Source: JL08 sp039969355
GTDB taxonomy: Bacteria; Pseudomonadota; Alphaproteobacteria; Rhodobacterales; Rhodobacteraceae
NCBI GenBank assembly: GCA_039969355.1
Contig: JBDVOA010000008.1
Location: 129,454 to 193,453 of the forward strand
DNA length: 64,000 nucleotides
Reading direction: 5' to 3'
Shown: positions 8,656-17,536 of the stretch, piece by piece
Layout: each line of letters starts with the position of its first letter
How positions within the stretch are numbered: position 1 is the stretch's first letter
Notes under the pieces: model-generated
Databases searched by the model: none
The model's input: only the letters and a program-made list of their open reading frames with translations
What the model was told of the DNA's origin: nothing
Position numbers and translations under genes: made by a program

Positions 8656-9711
8656 ATGAGCGACGATACGGTTATCGAAATATCCAATGTCTGGAAAATT
8701 TTTGGCGCCCGCCCGCAGGACGCATTAAAAGCGATCCGCGACGAAGGGTTGAACAAGGCAGAGGTCCTCGCAAAATACAACGCCGTCGTTGGCGTGGCGG
8801 ATGTCAGCCTGTCGGTTAACCGAGGCGAAATTTATTGTATCATGGGTTTGTCGGGCAGTGGAAAGTCCACACTTGTGCGCCACTTCAACCGCCTGCTGGA
8901 GCCAACCGACGGAAAAATCCTGATTGAAGGCGTTGACGTGATGGGCCTCGGCCCGAAAGAGCTGCAGGGCTTTCGCAATCGGAAGATTGGCATGGTCTTT
9001 CAGAACTTTGCACTAATGCCGCACCGCTCTGTACTGGATAACGTGGCCATGCCACTTGAAATTCGGCAAGTCAGCAAAAACGAACGCATGAGACAGGCGG
9101 CCGCAATTCTCGATATTGTGGAACTTGGGGCGTGGGCACCAAAATTCGCTCACGAACTATCAGGCGGAATGCAACAACGGGTCGGCCTTGCGCGGGCCTT
9201 AGCCGCCAATCCGGACGTCTTGTTAATGGATGAGCCCTTTAGTGCCCTTGATCCTTTAATTCGCCGCCAACTGCAGGACGAATTCATCCGCCTGTCCAAG
9301 ATCTTGAAGAAAACCACGGTGTTCATAACACACGATCTTGATGAAGCCGTCCGCATTGGAGATCGGATTGCTATCATGCGCGACGGCCGACTGGTCCAGA
9401 CCGGCACTGCCGAGGAAATTGTCATGAACCCGGCAGATGATTACGTTTCCGATTTTGTTGCAGGTATTTCACGTCTCAAGGTCGTACATGCCCATGCGGT
9501 TATGCAACCTCTTGAGGCCTATATAAAACGTCGCGGACCGCTTGGTGCAGATGCGCCGCGCGTGAATGAAGACGAAACACTCAGCACGCTTATCAACCTG
9601 GCAATTGATCATGACAGTGCGATCCTTGTTGAGGACGATGGAAAGGACATTGGCGTGATCACGCGCGCTGACATTCTGCGCACTGTTGTCGAAGGGACGG
9701 AAATGTCATGA
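8656..9711 (+). CDS. quaternary-amine-type ABC transporter ATP-binding protein (ProV/OpuAA-like)
   Basis: A 351-residue ATPase. Walker A is GLSGSGKST at 64-72, the ABC signature LSGGMQQR at 168-175 and Walker B VLLMDEP at 188-194, followed by the H-loop in FITHDLDEA. As in ProV, about 50 residues precede the P-loop region and a CBS-like segment follows the ATPase domain; here only one CBS-like unit is clear near the C-terminus. ATG at 8656 is preferred; the frame is open upstream to 8536 but overlaps the previous gene and has no family support. The stop overlaps the permease start (ATGA), so the two are translationally coupled. Confidence 0.93.
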   Translation: MSDDTVIEISNVWKIFGARPQDALKAIRDEGLNKAEVLAKYNAVVGVADVSLSVNRGEIYCIMGLSGSGKSTLVRHFNRLLEPTDGKILIEGVDVMGLGPKELQGFRNRKIGMVFQNFALMPHRSVLDNVAMPLEIRQVSKNERMRQAAAILDIVELGAWAPKFAHELSGGMQQRVGLARALAANPDVLLMDEPFSALDPLIRRQLQDEFIRLSKILKKTTVFITHDLDEAVRIGDRIAIMRDGRLVQTGTAEEIVMNPADDYVSDFVAGISRLKVVHAHAVMQPLEAYIKRRGPLGADAPRVNEDETLSTLINLAIDHDSAILVEDDGKDIGVITRADILRTVVEGTEMS

Positions 9712-11246
9712 GCGAGACAGAACAAAACCCACTTGAAGCGACCGACACAGAAGCTGCACTAGCCTATGCGGCAGAGCGGCGCGAAAATATCCGAACTTTT
9801 GTGCGAACAAATCCCGACTACTACATTTCCCAGTTCGACAAGATCGGTGAAAGCTCAAGATTCACTGCGACGCTGAATGTTCTGGCTGGAGTATTCGGCC
9901 CCGTTTGGTTCGGCGCACGCGGATTGTGGTCATGGGCCTTGCCTTTCCTCATTCTGGAAACGCTGGCCTTCGTCCAGATCGCGCGCGGCCTATTTGGCGA
10001 TCTCGCGGCTGAGGCTTTTGAGCGGATTGCCTCCATCGAAGGGACACTCGACCTCAGACGTCAGCAGCTTGCCTCTGCTATTGAAGCGGCGTCTGACAAG
10101 GTAGATGTCTACACCCGCACCGTCGAGTCACTGGAAGAAGCCATTGGCGGCATTCGGGAAGAGGCCGTTGCTCTCTCTGAGCAAGGGACATGGATCGCCT
10201 TAACCGGTCTTGCCATATTAATCGCCGTAAAGATTGCACAAGCGACGGTCGCCAACTGGGCACTTGAAGCGCGGTTTTCAGATTGGTTGTCGGACCGCAG
10301 CATCCGTTCTGGCTTGCCGGTTTCCCAAATCGTTTTCAGTGCGATCTTCATGTTCCTGATCGTTTGCACGGCAATGGTTCACTACTCTTTCCCTGGACGG
10401 TTTGATCTCTTGTCAAATTTTCCAACTGATCCAAATATCCGCCTGACTGGTATCTCATGGGTGGAAGAGCTGATCGCATGGTGTGTTCGCAACTCGGAGG
10501 CGCTGTTTGACGCGATTACCTTTGGTATCCGTGCGCTTCTGGACGCGCTCGAAGTAATTCTGGTGCAGACGCCTTGGGTTGTGATCGCTGCGTTGATCAT
10601 TCTTTTGACATGGCTGACAGCCGGAATCCGCACTGCGATTTGGTCTGGTGCATTTCTGGCCTACATGGGCCTACTTGGTTTCTGGGAGGCTGCGATGACC
10701 ACGCTGGCCCTGCTGGGCACAGCCGCATGCCTGTCGATTGTGATTGGCATTCCCTTGGGCATGTTCGCAGCGCGCCGACCACGGTTCTATGCTTTCATTC
10801 AACCGATTATGGATTTCATGCAGACCATGCCTGCGTTTGTATTCATGGTTCCTGTGATTGCATTCTTCGGCGTTGGCAAACCGGCAGCGGTCATCGTCAC
10901 AATGATCTTTGGCGGTACACCAGTAGTCCGCCTGACGGTTCTGGGCCTACGAGGCGTACCGGAAAATGTTCGTGAGGCCGCGATCAGTTTTGGTGCCAAC
11001 AAATGGTATTTGCTTACAAAAGTTGATTTGCCATTGGCCAGCCCATCCATACGTGCGGGCATCAATCAGACCATCATGCTCTCGCTTGCAATGGTTGTTG
11101 TGGCCTCGCTCATTGGCGCAAAAGGTTTGGGAGAAGACGTGCTAGAAGCACTGCAATACGCCAACGTTGGACAGGGTATCCTTGCCGGGTTCTCGATCCT
11201 TTTCTGCGCAATGATTCTGGATCGAATTGTGCAGGGTAAGCGTTAG
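9708..11246 (+). CDS. quaternary-amine-type ABC transporter permease (ProW-like) with long N-terminal extension
   Basis: A 512-residue inner-membrane permease. The C-terminal half, from about residue 285, is a normal ProW-type domain with five or six spans and the EAA loop (GVPENVREAAISFGA) that docks on the ATPase. The first 210 residues are unusual: a soluble start containing NPDYYISQF, two spans near 55-85, a charged segment at 100-160 likely to be coiled coil, and another span near 165-185. The start resembles small DUF2628-like membrane proteins, which is my inference. E. coli ProW is much shorter. ATG at 9708 overlaps the ATPase stop. Confidence 0.88.
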   Translation: MSETEQNPLEATDTEAALAYAAERRENIRTFVRTNPDYYISQFDKIGESSRFTATLNVLAGVFGPVWFGARGLWSWALPFLILETLAFVQIARGLFGDLAAEAFERIASIEGTLDLRRQQLASAIEAASDKVDVYTRTVESLEEAIGGIREEAVALSEQGTWIALTGLAILIAVKIAQATVANWALEARFSDWLSDRSIRSGLPVSQIVFSAIFMFLIVCTAMVHYSFPGRFDLLSNFPTDPNIRLTGISWVEELIAWCVRNSEALFDAITFGIRALLDALEVILVQTPWVVIAALIILLTWLTAGIRTAIWSGAFLAYMGLLGFWEAAMTTLALLGTAACLSIVIGIPLGMFAARRPRFYAFIQPIMDFMQTMPAFVFMVPVIAFFGVGKPAAVIVTMIFGGTPVVRLTVLGLRGVPENVREAAISFGANKWYLLTKVDLPLASPSIRAGINQTIMLSLAMVVVASLIGAKGLGEDVLEALQYANVGQGILAGFSILFCAMILDRIVQGKR

Positions 11247-11968
11247 TGACCCCGCTGGTTCTTGTACATGGGTTCATGGGCGGAAGTGCACAGTGGGAAC
11301 CACAGCAATCTGGCCTTTCGGATGACATTGAGCTTATCGCGATAGATTTGCCGGGATTTGGCAAAAATAATCATCTTGAGGCGATCAATACAATCGGTGG
11401 CTTTGCTGATTGGGTAATATCAGAACTCAGCAACAGGAATGTCGATAGATACCACCTTTTGGGGCATTCCATGGGCGGCATGATCGCACAGGAAATCGCA
11501 CTTCGAGATCGGGATCGGGTCGATCATCTTGTTCTCTATGCAACCGGCGCAGAAGGTGTCTTGCCAGGAAGATTTGAGACGATTGAAGAAAGTAAAACCC
11601 GGGCAAGAGTCGACGGGACCAATGCAACTGCTCGACGCATCGCAGCGACGTGGTTCTTACACAAAGAAAACACGCCGGCCTATGAAAGTTGCGCGGCCAT
11701 TGCCGAACAAAGTGCAACAGACGCGATTACAGCCGGGCTTGACGCAATGCAAACCTGGTCAGGGACCCACAATTTGTCAGACATTCGACCCAAAACGCTT
11801 GTAATCTGGGGTGACAATGATCGCACCTACAAGTGGCAGCAAATCCAACTTCTTTGGGACAGTATTTCGCTGGTCAATCTGGCGGTCGTGCCGGAGTGTG
11901 CTCATGCCGTTCATCTGGAAAAACCGCTTATTTTCAATAGACTTATTCTTGATTTCCTCAATCAATAG
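11246..11968 (+). CDS. alpha/beta-hydrolase fold protein
   Basis: A 240-residue cytoplasmic hydrolase. The nucleophile is Ser75 in GHSMGG, the oxyanion-hole region is HGFMGGS near the start, the acid is probably in WGDNDRT, and the histidine is in CAHAVHLEKP near the end, so the triad is complete. GTG at 11246 shares a base with the permease stop, so it belongs to the same transcript. It may cleave an ester or a C-C bond in the compound brought in by the transporter. The substrate cannot be told. Confidence 0.88.
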   Translation: MTPLVLVHGFMGGSAQWEPQQSGLSDDIELIAIDLPGFGKNNHLEAINTIGGFADWVISELSNRNVDRYHLLGHSMGGMIAQEIALRDRDRVDHLVLYATGAEGVLPGRFETIEESKTRARVDGTNATARRIAATWFLHKENTPAYESCAAIAEQSATDAITAGLDAMQTWSGTHNLSDIRPKTLVIWGDNDRTYKWQQIQLLWDSISLVNLAVVPECAHAVHLEKPLIFNRLILDFLNQ

Positions 11969-12027
11969 TTATGCGAATAGAGCACCGGTCCTGCGCCATT
12001 GATACTGGAGTGCCTAGGATAAAACTA

Positions 12028-12690
12028 CTACCAAGGAACCCTCTCGCCAGCCCAATCAAAGAACTTTCCCGTATCGTTCTCTGTCAGGTTTTCAATCACT
12101 TGAAATAGATTATGCGCGGCAATTTTGGGCGTCACGGAAGAATGGTACTGATAACCCTTGGTGAATTCCGTTGCAACGGTTCCTGGATGCAACGCGATGC
12201 AGATTGAGTGTTTGTGAGTCCGCGCCATCTCAATCGACGCTGTGCGAATGAATTGATTCAAGGCAGCTTTGGAGGCGCGGTAAGAATACCACCCCCCCAA
12301 TTTGTTGTCACCAATTGAACCAACCCGGGCCGACAAAGCCACGAATACCGTCCTCCTGTCGCGCGGCATCAACTTTGCGACATGTTTCAAGACAAGCATC
12401 GGGCCGATTGCGTTTATCTTGAACTGTTCTGCCATCGCATCAGCGTTCAGTGCTTTCAGCGTCTTCTCAGGACCGGTCCCCAGAGCGGAAAGCGCGCCGG
12501 TCGCCACAACGATTCTTTCAAAGGGCCCATTTAATCCAGAAAGCAGTGACTTAACGCAATCTTCATCGGTAATATTCAGGCCGTCCGACCGCCGGGACAA
12601 ACCAACAACATCACGTCCGGTCGTTCTAAAGGCCTCCGCCAACTCTTTTCCGATGCCACCGCTAGAACCAATCACCAATACTCTGGACAT
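12028..12690 (-). CDS. short-chain dehydrogenase/reductase family protein
   Basis: A 220-residue SDR. The cofactor-binding motif GSSGGIG is at 8-14, LSRRSDG follows the second strand, and the catalytic pair is Tyr137 and Lys141 in YSYRASK; the serine is in the LSARVGS segment near 120-125. It is shorter than classical SDRs and resembles the CsgA/C-factor-like subgroup. It would reduce or oxidise a carbonyl with NAD(P)(H). It is convergent with the hydrolase gene and has no clear functional neighbour. Confidence 0.88.
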   Translation of the reverse strand: MSRVLVIGSSGGIGKELAEAFRTTGRDVVGLSRRSDGLNITDEDCVKSLLSGLNGPFERIVVATGALSALGTGPEKTLKALNADAMAEQFKINAIGPMLVLKHVAKLMPRDRRTVFVALSARVGSIGDNKLGGWYSYRASKAALNQFIRTASIEMARTHKHSICIALHPGTVATEFTKGYQYHSSVTPKIAAHNLFQVIENLTENDTGKFFDWAGERVPW

Positions 12691-12738
12691 GGACAGCCCT
12701 TTTTCAAATCTTGGATAGTTCGCCTGGTTCAGTCTTTA

Positions 12739-13044
12739 TCAGACAGGGGAAGTTGTGCTCCAAATATGATTGAGGCGTTTTCGCGCACGATCCTGCGCTC
12801 TCCCTTGGCTAACCGCTTGAAAAGCCGCTACAGTTATGAACGTCCCCGTCACAACAAGCGTATGTCCAGCTGCAGATATCCCAAATACGAGATAACTTCC
12901 CAAAGCGAACGAAAAGATTGCGCTCCACATCCAAGACAATGTCAGCAGGATCATGTGGGCCGACGCCCTAGGCAACCTCCTTAAAGGGTTCACTTTTTCA
13001 TCCATCAATCCGCGCCAAGCCGTTTCAATAAAGTTCCAAGCCAT
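12739..13044 (-). CDS. small hypothetical membrane protein
   Basis: A 101-residue protein with two hydrophobic stretches near 30-50 and 58-78 and a basic tail (RAQDRARKRLN), so probably an inner-membrane hairpin with both ends inside. The start is ATG at 13044, with GGAGGG 8 bases upstream; a TTG one codon earlier is less likely. It lies 48 bases upstream of the SDR gene on the same strand. I do not recognise a family. Confidence 0.7.
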   Translation of the reverse strand: MAWNFIETAWRGLMDEKVNPLRRLPRASAHMILLTLSWMWSAIFSFALGSYLVFGISAAGHTLVVTGTFITVAAFQAVSQGRAQDRARKRLNHIWSTTSPV

Positions 13045-13181
13045 CAAATCTGCCCTCCGTAGTTCCTCCTCATACGGTCAGTTAATCGAATTGGATCACA
13101 AAAGAGCCAATTTTCAGAAGTTCAGATCAATAGATGAGGTCACTAAGAGCCTTAGACGGGAACCAAATATCAACACCTGTG

Positions 13182-13601
13182 CTAGTTCATCTTCCGGTTT
13201 GGGCCGAACGGCAATGGCGCGACCGGAACGCCGTCTTCGATCAATTTCTTCGCATCAGTAACTCGCGCTTCTCCGTAAATCGCCCGTTCCGGCGCTGTTC
13301 CGTCATGGATTGCACGCGCTTCGGTGGCAAAGCTCTTTCCTACGTAGTCTGCGTTTTCCTCGACCTTTTTACGCACCTCTGCCATGGCTTGCTCGGCCGC
13401 GCTGGGTGGCGCAGAAAGGGGCCTCGTTTTTTCGCCGCTTGCGCTAACTCTTGGAGCCATTACTGCTTTGGACACCTTTGCCGAACCACAAACAGAGCAC
13501 TGCAAAAGGTCCGCGCCCTCAAGTTTGTCAAATGCGGCGGCAGATTGGAACCAACTGTCAAAGCTATGGTCGTTGTCACATTTCAAGGTGTATTGGATCA
13601 T
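13182..13601 (-). CDS. DUF1178 family protein
   Basis: A 139-residue protein of the DUF1178 family, common in alphaproteobacteria. The first 45 residues hold Cys8 with a nearby histidine (LKCDNDHSF) and CSVCGSAKV, which look like a zinc ribbon. A variable linker follows, then a conserved end (NADYVGKSFATEARAIHDG and AERAIYGEA-type segments). The function is not known. It lies between a small membrane protein gene and a Nudix gene, all on the reverse strand. Confidence 0.88.
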   Translation of the reverse strand: MIQYTLKCDNDHSFDSWFQSAAAFDKLEGADLLQCSVCGSAKVSKAVMAPRVSASGEKTRPLSAPPSAAEQAMAEVRKKVEENADYVGKSFATEARAIHDGTAPERAIYGEARVTDAKKLIEDGVPVAPLPFGPNRKMN

Positions 13602-13674
13602 TGGGGCCTCGGGTCACAGGTTCTACACAAAATAGGGCAAGATGCACCAACTGCAAGGAAGCCAAACATCCTTA

Positions 13675-14145
13675 TCATAATAGTTTGGGGTCAAAATCCC
13701 GCAGAATCCGGGCGAGTTCCGGCTCTCCGACTACGAGTGCTGCCTTTTTTAGGGAAAACCATTTGCGTTTGCGCTGCCCTGCCTCCGGGTACTCTGCGCT
13801 CAACGATTTTATCCGCACTGGATAAATCATGGCAATGCATGGTAAATCCGTCCCTGGGTCCAAAACCTTGTTGTATGAGTAGAGTCCCAGACATCTGTCT
13901 TGGGCACGACCAATCGCCCCTGCTTCTTCCCAAGCTTCCTGTGCTGCGCATTCCGCCGGAGTCTTGCCGTCCATCGGCCAGCCCTTGGGTACGATCCATC
14001 GCCCCGTCCGACGTGAGGTAATCAGCAAAACTTCGACCTTGCCATTGGAAATGCGGTAACAGAGCGCCGCAAATTGCGAACGTACATCACTTTTGTGGTC
14101 TGCACGAACTTTGATCGGCAGCTGTTTGATAAATGGGGCAGTCAT
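13675..14145 (-). CDS. Nudix hydrolase
   Basis: A 156-residue Nudix protein. The box is recognisable as G-x5-K-x7-Q-E-x-W-E-E-A-G (GWPMDGKTPAECAAQEAWEE region): the catalytic glutamates at the end are kept, while the usual first Glu and the Arg are Lys and Gln. That form is typical of diphosphoinositol-polyphosphate-hydrolase-like Nudix proteins of alphaproteobacteria. It would cleave a nucleoside or polyphosphate X-diphosphate. ATG at 14145 fits the domain; the frame is open further upstream but that part is unlike the family. It is divergent from modA. Confidence 0.87.
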   Translation of the reverse strand: MTAPFIKQLPIKVRADHKSDVRSQFAALCYRISNGKVEVLLITSRRTGRWIVPKGWPMDGKTPAECAAQEAWEEAGAIGRAQDRCLGLYSYNKVLDPGTDLPCIAMIYPVRIKSLSAEYPEAGQRKRKWFSLKKAALVVGEPELARILRDFDPKLL

Positions 14146-14252
14146 TGTACCCGACCTGTATTTTTTACTGACCATATATAAACAATAACGATCGTATCGC
14201 CAGATTTTTGCTTTTCTTTTCCGATCACTGTGGCATTTCCTACAAAAAATTA

Positions 14253-14277
14253 CAATTGCAGGCAGCAAACGCAATTG
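14253..14277. promoter_or_regulatory. inverted repeat CAATTGC-N11-GCAATTG upstream of modA
   Basis: A perfect 7-bp dyad (14253-14259 and 14271-14277) with an 11-base spacer lies 57 bases upstream of the modA start, in the gap between the Nudix gene and modABC. Spacing and symmetry suit a dimeric regulator. It does not resemble the TATAT-rich Mo-box bound by ModE or MopA, so which protein would bind is unknown. Confidence 0.35.
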
Positions 14278-14334
14278 CCTCTAGCGGCTAGATGGCCTTG
14301 CCTTGGCGCGCGCACTGACAGATAGTTTGAACCC

Positions 14335-15087
14335 ATGAAAACATGGTTTTATATCAGGGCCTTGGCCACCACAGGACTCCTTCTTCTGTCTTCGACCAGC
14401 CAGTCTGATACCCCGATAACCGTTTTTGCCGCCGCAAGTCTCAAATCCGCGCTGGACCAGGTCGCCAAAGATTGGCCGGGAAAGGTAACAATTTCGTATG
14501 GTGGAAGTGGCACCCTCGCCCGGCAGGTGGATCAAGGGGCCCCGGCCGATGTTCTCATTCTGGCCAACGCGCAGTGGATGGATTGGCTTCAAGATAAAGG
14601 CATAATTGATGACCGGCGACGCCGAAACTTGCTCAGCAACGCGCTGGTGCTGGTTGCGGAACCAGGTCATCGTCCCCTAGCAGCGGATCATCCGGGCGTC
14701 ATTTTGAATGCGCTGAACGGAGGGCGTCTTTCTATTGGTCAGACTAGGGGCGTCCCTGCCGGGATATACGGTCGTGCGTGGCTGGAAAACATTGGCCTTT
14801 GGCAGGAACTCTCACCACACCTTGCCGAAACCGAAAACGTGCGAGCGGCACTTGCATATGTGATCCGGTCTGAGGCTCCTTTAGGTTTGGTCTACGCCAG
14901 CGACGCCACCGACGAACCCGGCGTAACGGTAGTCTATGAAGTCCCTGTTAACCTGCACCCGGAAATCGTCTACCCTGCCGCCGCAATTACGCCCCGAGGA
15001 GAGGTCTTTCTGAAATTTCTGAGCGCGCCCACAACGTTACAGATTTTTGAGGCCCATGGCTTTGCACCCGCGGACCCTGACTCATGA
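14335..15087 (+). CDS. modA: molybdate ABC transporter substrate-binding protein ModA
   Basis: A 250-residue periplasmic binding protein with a signal peptide at about 1-24. The mature protein opens with VFAAASLKSALDQ, the ModA signature that places serines round the oxyanion, and has the GGSGTLARQVDQGAPADV segment of the family. It catches molybdate (or tungstate) for ModBC, supplying molybdenum-cofactor enzymes. The gene's TGA overlaps the modB ATG (ATGA), and the order modA-modB-modC is standard. Confidence 0.95.
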   Translation: MKTWFYIRALATTGLLLLSSTSQSDTPITVFAAASLKSALDQVAKDWPGKVTISYGGSGTLARQVDQGAPADVLILANAQWMDWLQDKGIIDDRRRRNLLSNALVLVAEPGHRPLAADHPGVILNALNGGRLSIGQTRGVPAGIYGRAWLENIGLWQELSPHLAETENVRAALAYVIRSEAPLGLVYASDATDEPGVTVVYEVPVNLHPEIVYPAAAITPRGEVFLKFLSAPTTLQIFEAHGFAPADPDS

Positions 15088-15782
15088 CACTATCCGGCGC
15101 TGAATGGGTCGCACTCATGTTGTCTCTACGAGTCGCAACAACGGCAACGGCTTGCGCGCTTCCAATGGCGCTTTGGGTAGCTTGGATTCTGGCCCGAAAA
15201 TCGTTCTGGGGTAAGGGTCTGTTGAACGCCGCCGTGCACTTACCGCTGGTTCTTCCACCCGTCGTCACCGGGTATCTGCTGTTGATTGGATTTGGCCGCA
15301 ATGGACCCCTTGGTCAAATATTGGATGACTGGTTCGGTATCACGTTTGCATTCCGTTGGACCGGGGCTGCGCTAGCGGCGGGCATCATGGGATTTCCACT
15401 GATGGTCCGCGCCATTCGGCTTGCTATTGAAGCAGTTGACCCGAAACTTGAGGAAGCCGCAGCAACGCTGGGCGCCTCGCGGAGTTCAGTGTTCTTGCGC
15501 GTAACGCTACCTCTTATCGTGCCAGGCGTTCTGGCGGGCGCCATTATGGGGTTTGCCAAAGCGATTGGTGAATTCGGCGCTACAATCACCTTTGTTGCAA
15601 ACATACCGGGCCAGACCCAGACTTTGCCGTCCGCAATTTACGCTTTTCTACAGGTGCCGGGCGAAGAAAATGCGGCTTTCCGACTGGTCGTGTTGGCGCT
15701 CGTCGTGGCCCTTGGTGCTGTTATCGTTTCTGAATGGCTGGCCCGTCGCGTGGCCCGCAGAATTGCGGGGCGGGATGCTTAA
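15084..15782 (+). CDS. modB: molybdate ABC transporter permease ModB
   Basis: A 232-residue inner-membrane permease with about five spans and the EAA-type loop (EEAAATLGASRSSVF) that contacts ModC. The run of prolines in the first periplasmic part (LPLVLPPVVTGYLL) is characteristic of ModB. It makes the channel for molybdate. Its start overlaps modA and its last bases overlap the modC start. Confidence 0.95.
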   Translation: MTLSGAEWVALMLSLRVATTATACALPMALWVAWILARKSFWGKGLLNAAVHLPLVLPPVVTGYLLLIGFGRNGPLGQILDDWFGITFAFRWTGAALAAGIMGFPLMVRAIRLAIEAVDPKLEEAAATLGASRSSVFLRVTLPLIVPGVLAGAIMGFAKAIGEFGATITFVANIPGQTQTLPSAIYAFLQVPGEENAAFRLVVLALVVALGAVIVSEWLARRVARRIAGRDA

Positions 15783-16878
15783 GGTTCATGTGCAACACCA
15801 GTTGGGCGACTTCCAGCTTGATGCGACGTTCGAGGCTGGTCCCGGCGTGACTGCCCTGTTCGGACGATCCGGCACCGGCAAGACCACTTTAGTCAACGCC
15901 GTGGCAGGATTGCTGACGCCACGAACCGGACACATCACTTTGAATGGCAAAACGTTGCTGGATACACAAGCGGGCTTAAATGTCCCCGCGCACCAGCGAC
16001 AAATGGGGTATGTCTTCCAGGACGGGCGACTTTTCCCTCATCTTACAGTGGTTCAAAACCTGAACTTCGGGAGCCGTTACGCCAATGTACCGCTTCCCCA
16101 AAAAGATCAGGATCAACTTGTTGAATTACTCGGAATAAGGGACTTGCTCGCGCGACGGCCAGCGGCTCTGTCAGGCGGAGAGAAACAAAGGGTGGCGCTG
16201 GGACGGGCGTTGTTTGCGGCACCTAAAGTGCTGTTGATGGATGAACCACTCGCCGCGCTTGACGTTCCGCGAAAAGAAGAAATCCTACCCTACCTCGAAC
16301 AATTGCGCGACGCGCCGGGAGAGCCTGTACCAATTCTTTACGTCAGCCACGCCGTTGACGAAATTGCCCGACTTGCCGATGATATCGTCCTTCTCAAAGA
16401 CGGGCAGATCGCATCAAGTGGTAATGCATTTGAAGTGTTATCTGATCCTGCGGTCGTGCCTCTTTTGGGTGTGCGCGAGGCTGGTGCTCTTATCAATGCC
16501 CGTGTCGTCGACCATGCGAAAGATGGATTAAGCACCTTGAAGACGAGCGCGGGATCGCTCGAACTGCCCGGAGTACGCGCAGAGATCGGAGAGGGCATAC
16601 GATTGCGCGTACTTGCACAGGATGTGATCTTGTCACGTGCACGGCCAGAAGGATTGTCATCTGTCAATATTCTGCCGGTGAGCGTCATAAGCATTCGCAG
16701 CGGCGACGGTCCTGGCGCTGCGATCGCACTTCAGTCCGGCGCAGATCGCCTGCTTGCCCGGATTACATTGCGCGCCGTGGAAGAGCTTGATCTGCAGCCG
16801 GGTACCGCCTGCTACGCGATCATTAAGGCAACGACAGTTGCGCGAGGTAGCATTGGTCGCGGTATCGGGCAATCCTGA
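15775..16878 (+). CDS. modC: molybdate ABC transporter ATP-binding protein ModC
   Basis: A 367-residue ATPase. Walker A is GRSGTGKTT at 30-38, the signature LSGGEKQR at 132-139 and Walker B LLMDEP at 153-158, followed by the switch histidine in YVSHAVDE. The last 70 residues form a TOBE/Mop-like domain (SVISIRSGDGPG) that senses oxyanion, normal for ModC. ATG at 15775 is used; it overlaps the end of modB by 8 bases. The frame is open far upstream inside modB, but only the part from 15775 is ModC-like. Confidence 0.95.
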   Translation: MLKVHVQHQLGDFQLDATFEAGPGVTALFGRSGTGKTTLVNAVAGLLTPRTGHITLNGKTLLDTQAGLNVPAHQRQMGYVFQDGRLFPHLTVVQNLNFGSRYANVPLPQKDQDQLVELLGIRDLLARRPAALSGGEKQRVALGRALFAAPKVLLMDEPLAALDVPRKEEILPYLEQLRDAPGEPVPILYVSHAVDEIARLADDIVLLKDGQIASSGNAFEVLSDPAVVPLLGVREAGALINARVVDHAKDGLSTLKTSAGSLELPGVRAEIGEGIRLRVLAQDVILSRARPEGLSSVNILPVSVISIRSGDGPGAAIALQSGADRLLARITLRAVEELDLQPGTACYAIIKATTVARGSIGRGIGQS

Positions 16879-16904
16879 ACTCTAAGAGTTAGAACCGTTA
16901 TCCC

Positions 16905-17453
16905 CTAGGATTTTTTTGGCCCGCCGCTGCATCTTGGGATTGGGCGGCCGCCGTCAGAGTAAGCTAGAAACATGATAATTTCATCCGGCTTTGGCCCATC
17001 AGGTACCGACAATGTCATTGTGTCAAAATGATCAAAGGACCACGGGTCATCTTTGTGCCCCAGCGGCAAATCTATTGAGCTGCCAACCGTTCCGATTTTC
17101 ACATTAGATGGAATGACGGCCTCACCCCCTCCAGCGGCTGCGCGCATCGGCGCCCCCAATTTGGGATGAATGACTGCGCCGCCATTTTCCATGTCACCCG
17201 TTATGCCAACGATTGCGGCCTTGCCATACGAAACCGGGGCACCGGAAAGGTGTGTTACTGCTTCTTGCGCAAATTGGGCGCCAAGTTCCGCGCCGCATTC
17301 AAATAGAACTGAAAGATCAGATACAGAGCGCCCAGCCAGTGGATTTCGAAAAACTGCAGCCGCCGCAACGCGAGATATGGGCGTGCACGCCTCGCCAAAG
17401 GTATCTGCAGTTATTTGCTCTCGTAACAATACCAACTTGCGCATTTGAACCAT
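16905..17453 (-). CDS. amino acid synthesis (DUF1185) family protein
   Basis: A 182-residue protein of the family named 'amino acid synthesis', whose real job is not established. The pattern of small residues (SGAPVSYGKAAIVGITGD, then GGGEAVIPSNVKIG) is typical of that family. ATG at 17453 is chosen because AGGAG sits 7 bases upstream; the frame is open for 16 more codons but without a ribosome site. It is soluble. It follows the EcsC-like gene on the same strand, and its end lies 27 bases from the end of modC. Confidence 0.78.
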   Translation of the reverse strand: MVQMRKLVLLREQITADTFGEACTPISRVAAAAVFRNPLAGRSVSDLSVLFECGAELGAQFAQEAVTHLSGAPVSYGKAAIVGITGDMENGGAVIHPKLGAPMRAAAGGGEAVIPSNVKIGTVGSSIDLPLGHKDDPWSFDHFDTMTLSVPDGPKPDEIIMFLAYSDGGRPIPRCSGGPKKS

Positions 17454-17536
17454 GCTTTCACTCCTGAAAATGGGTGAGGCAATGATGCAGGGTTTCTTCA
17501 AATTGGTCGACCGCTAACCCTTTACGTCAGCGCAAA

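Noticed and set aside
13134..14021. 295-codon forward ORF
   Set aside because: It runs antisense across the DUF1178 and Nudix genes, both with clear family motifs. Its translation has the Cys/Arg-rich look of a shadow frame.
14171..14190. possible Mo-box (TATATA...AATAACG) upstream of modA
   Set aside because: Only fragments of the CGTTATATA dyad are present and the two halves do not form a proper inverted repeat. It is AT-rich sequence that could match by chance.
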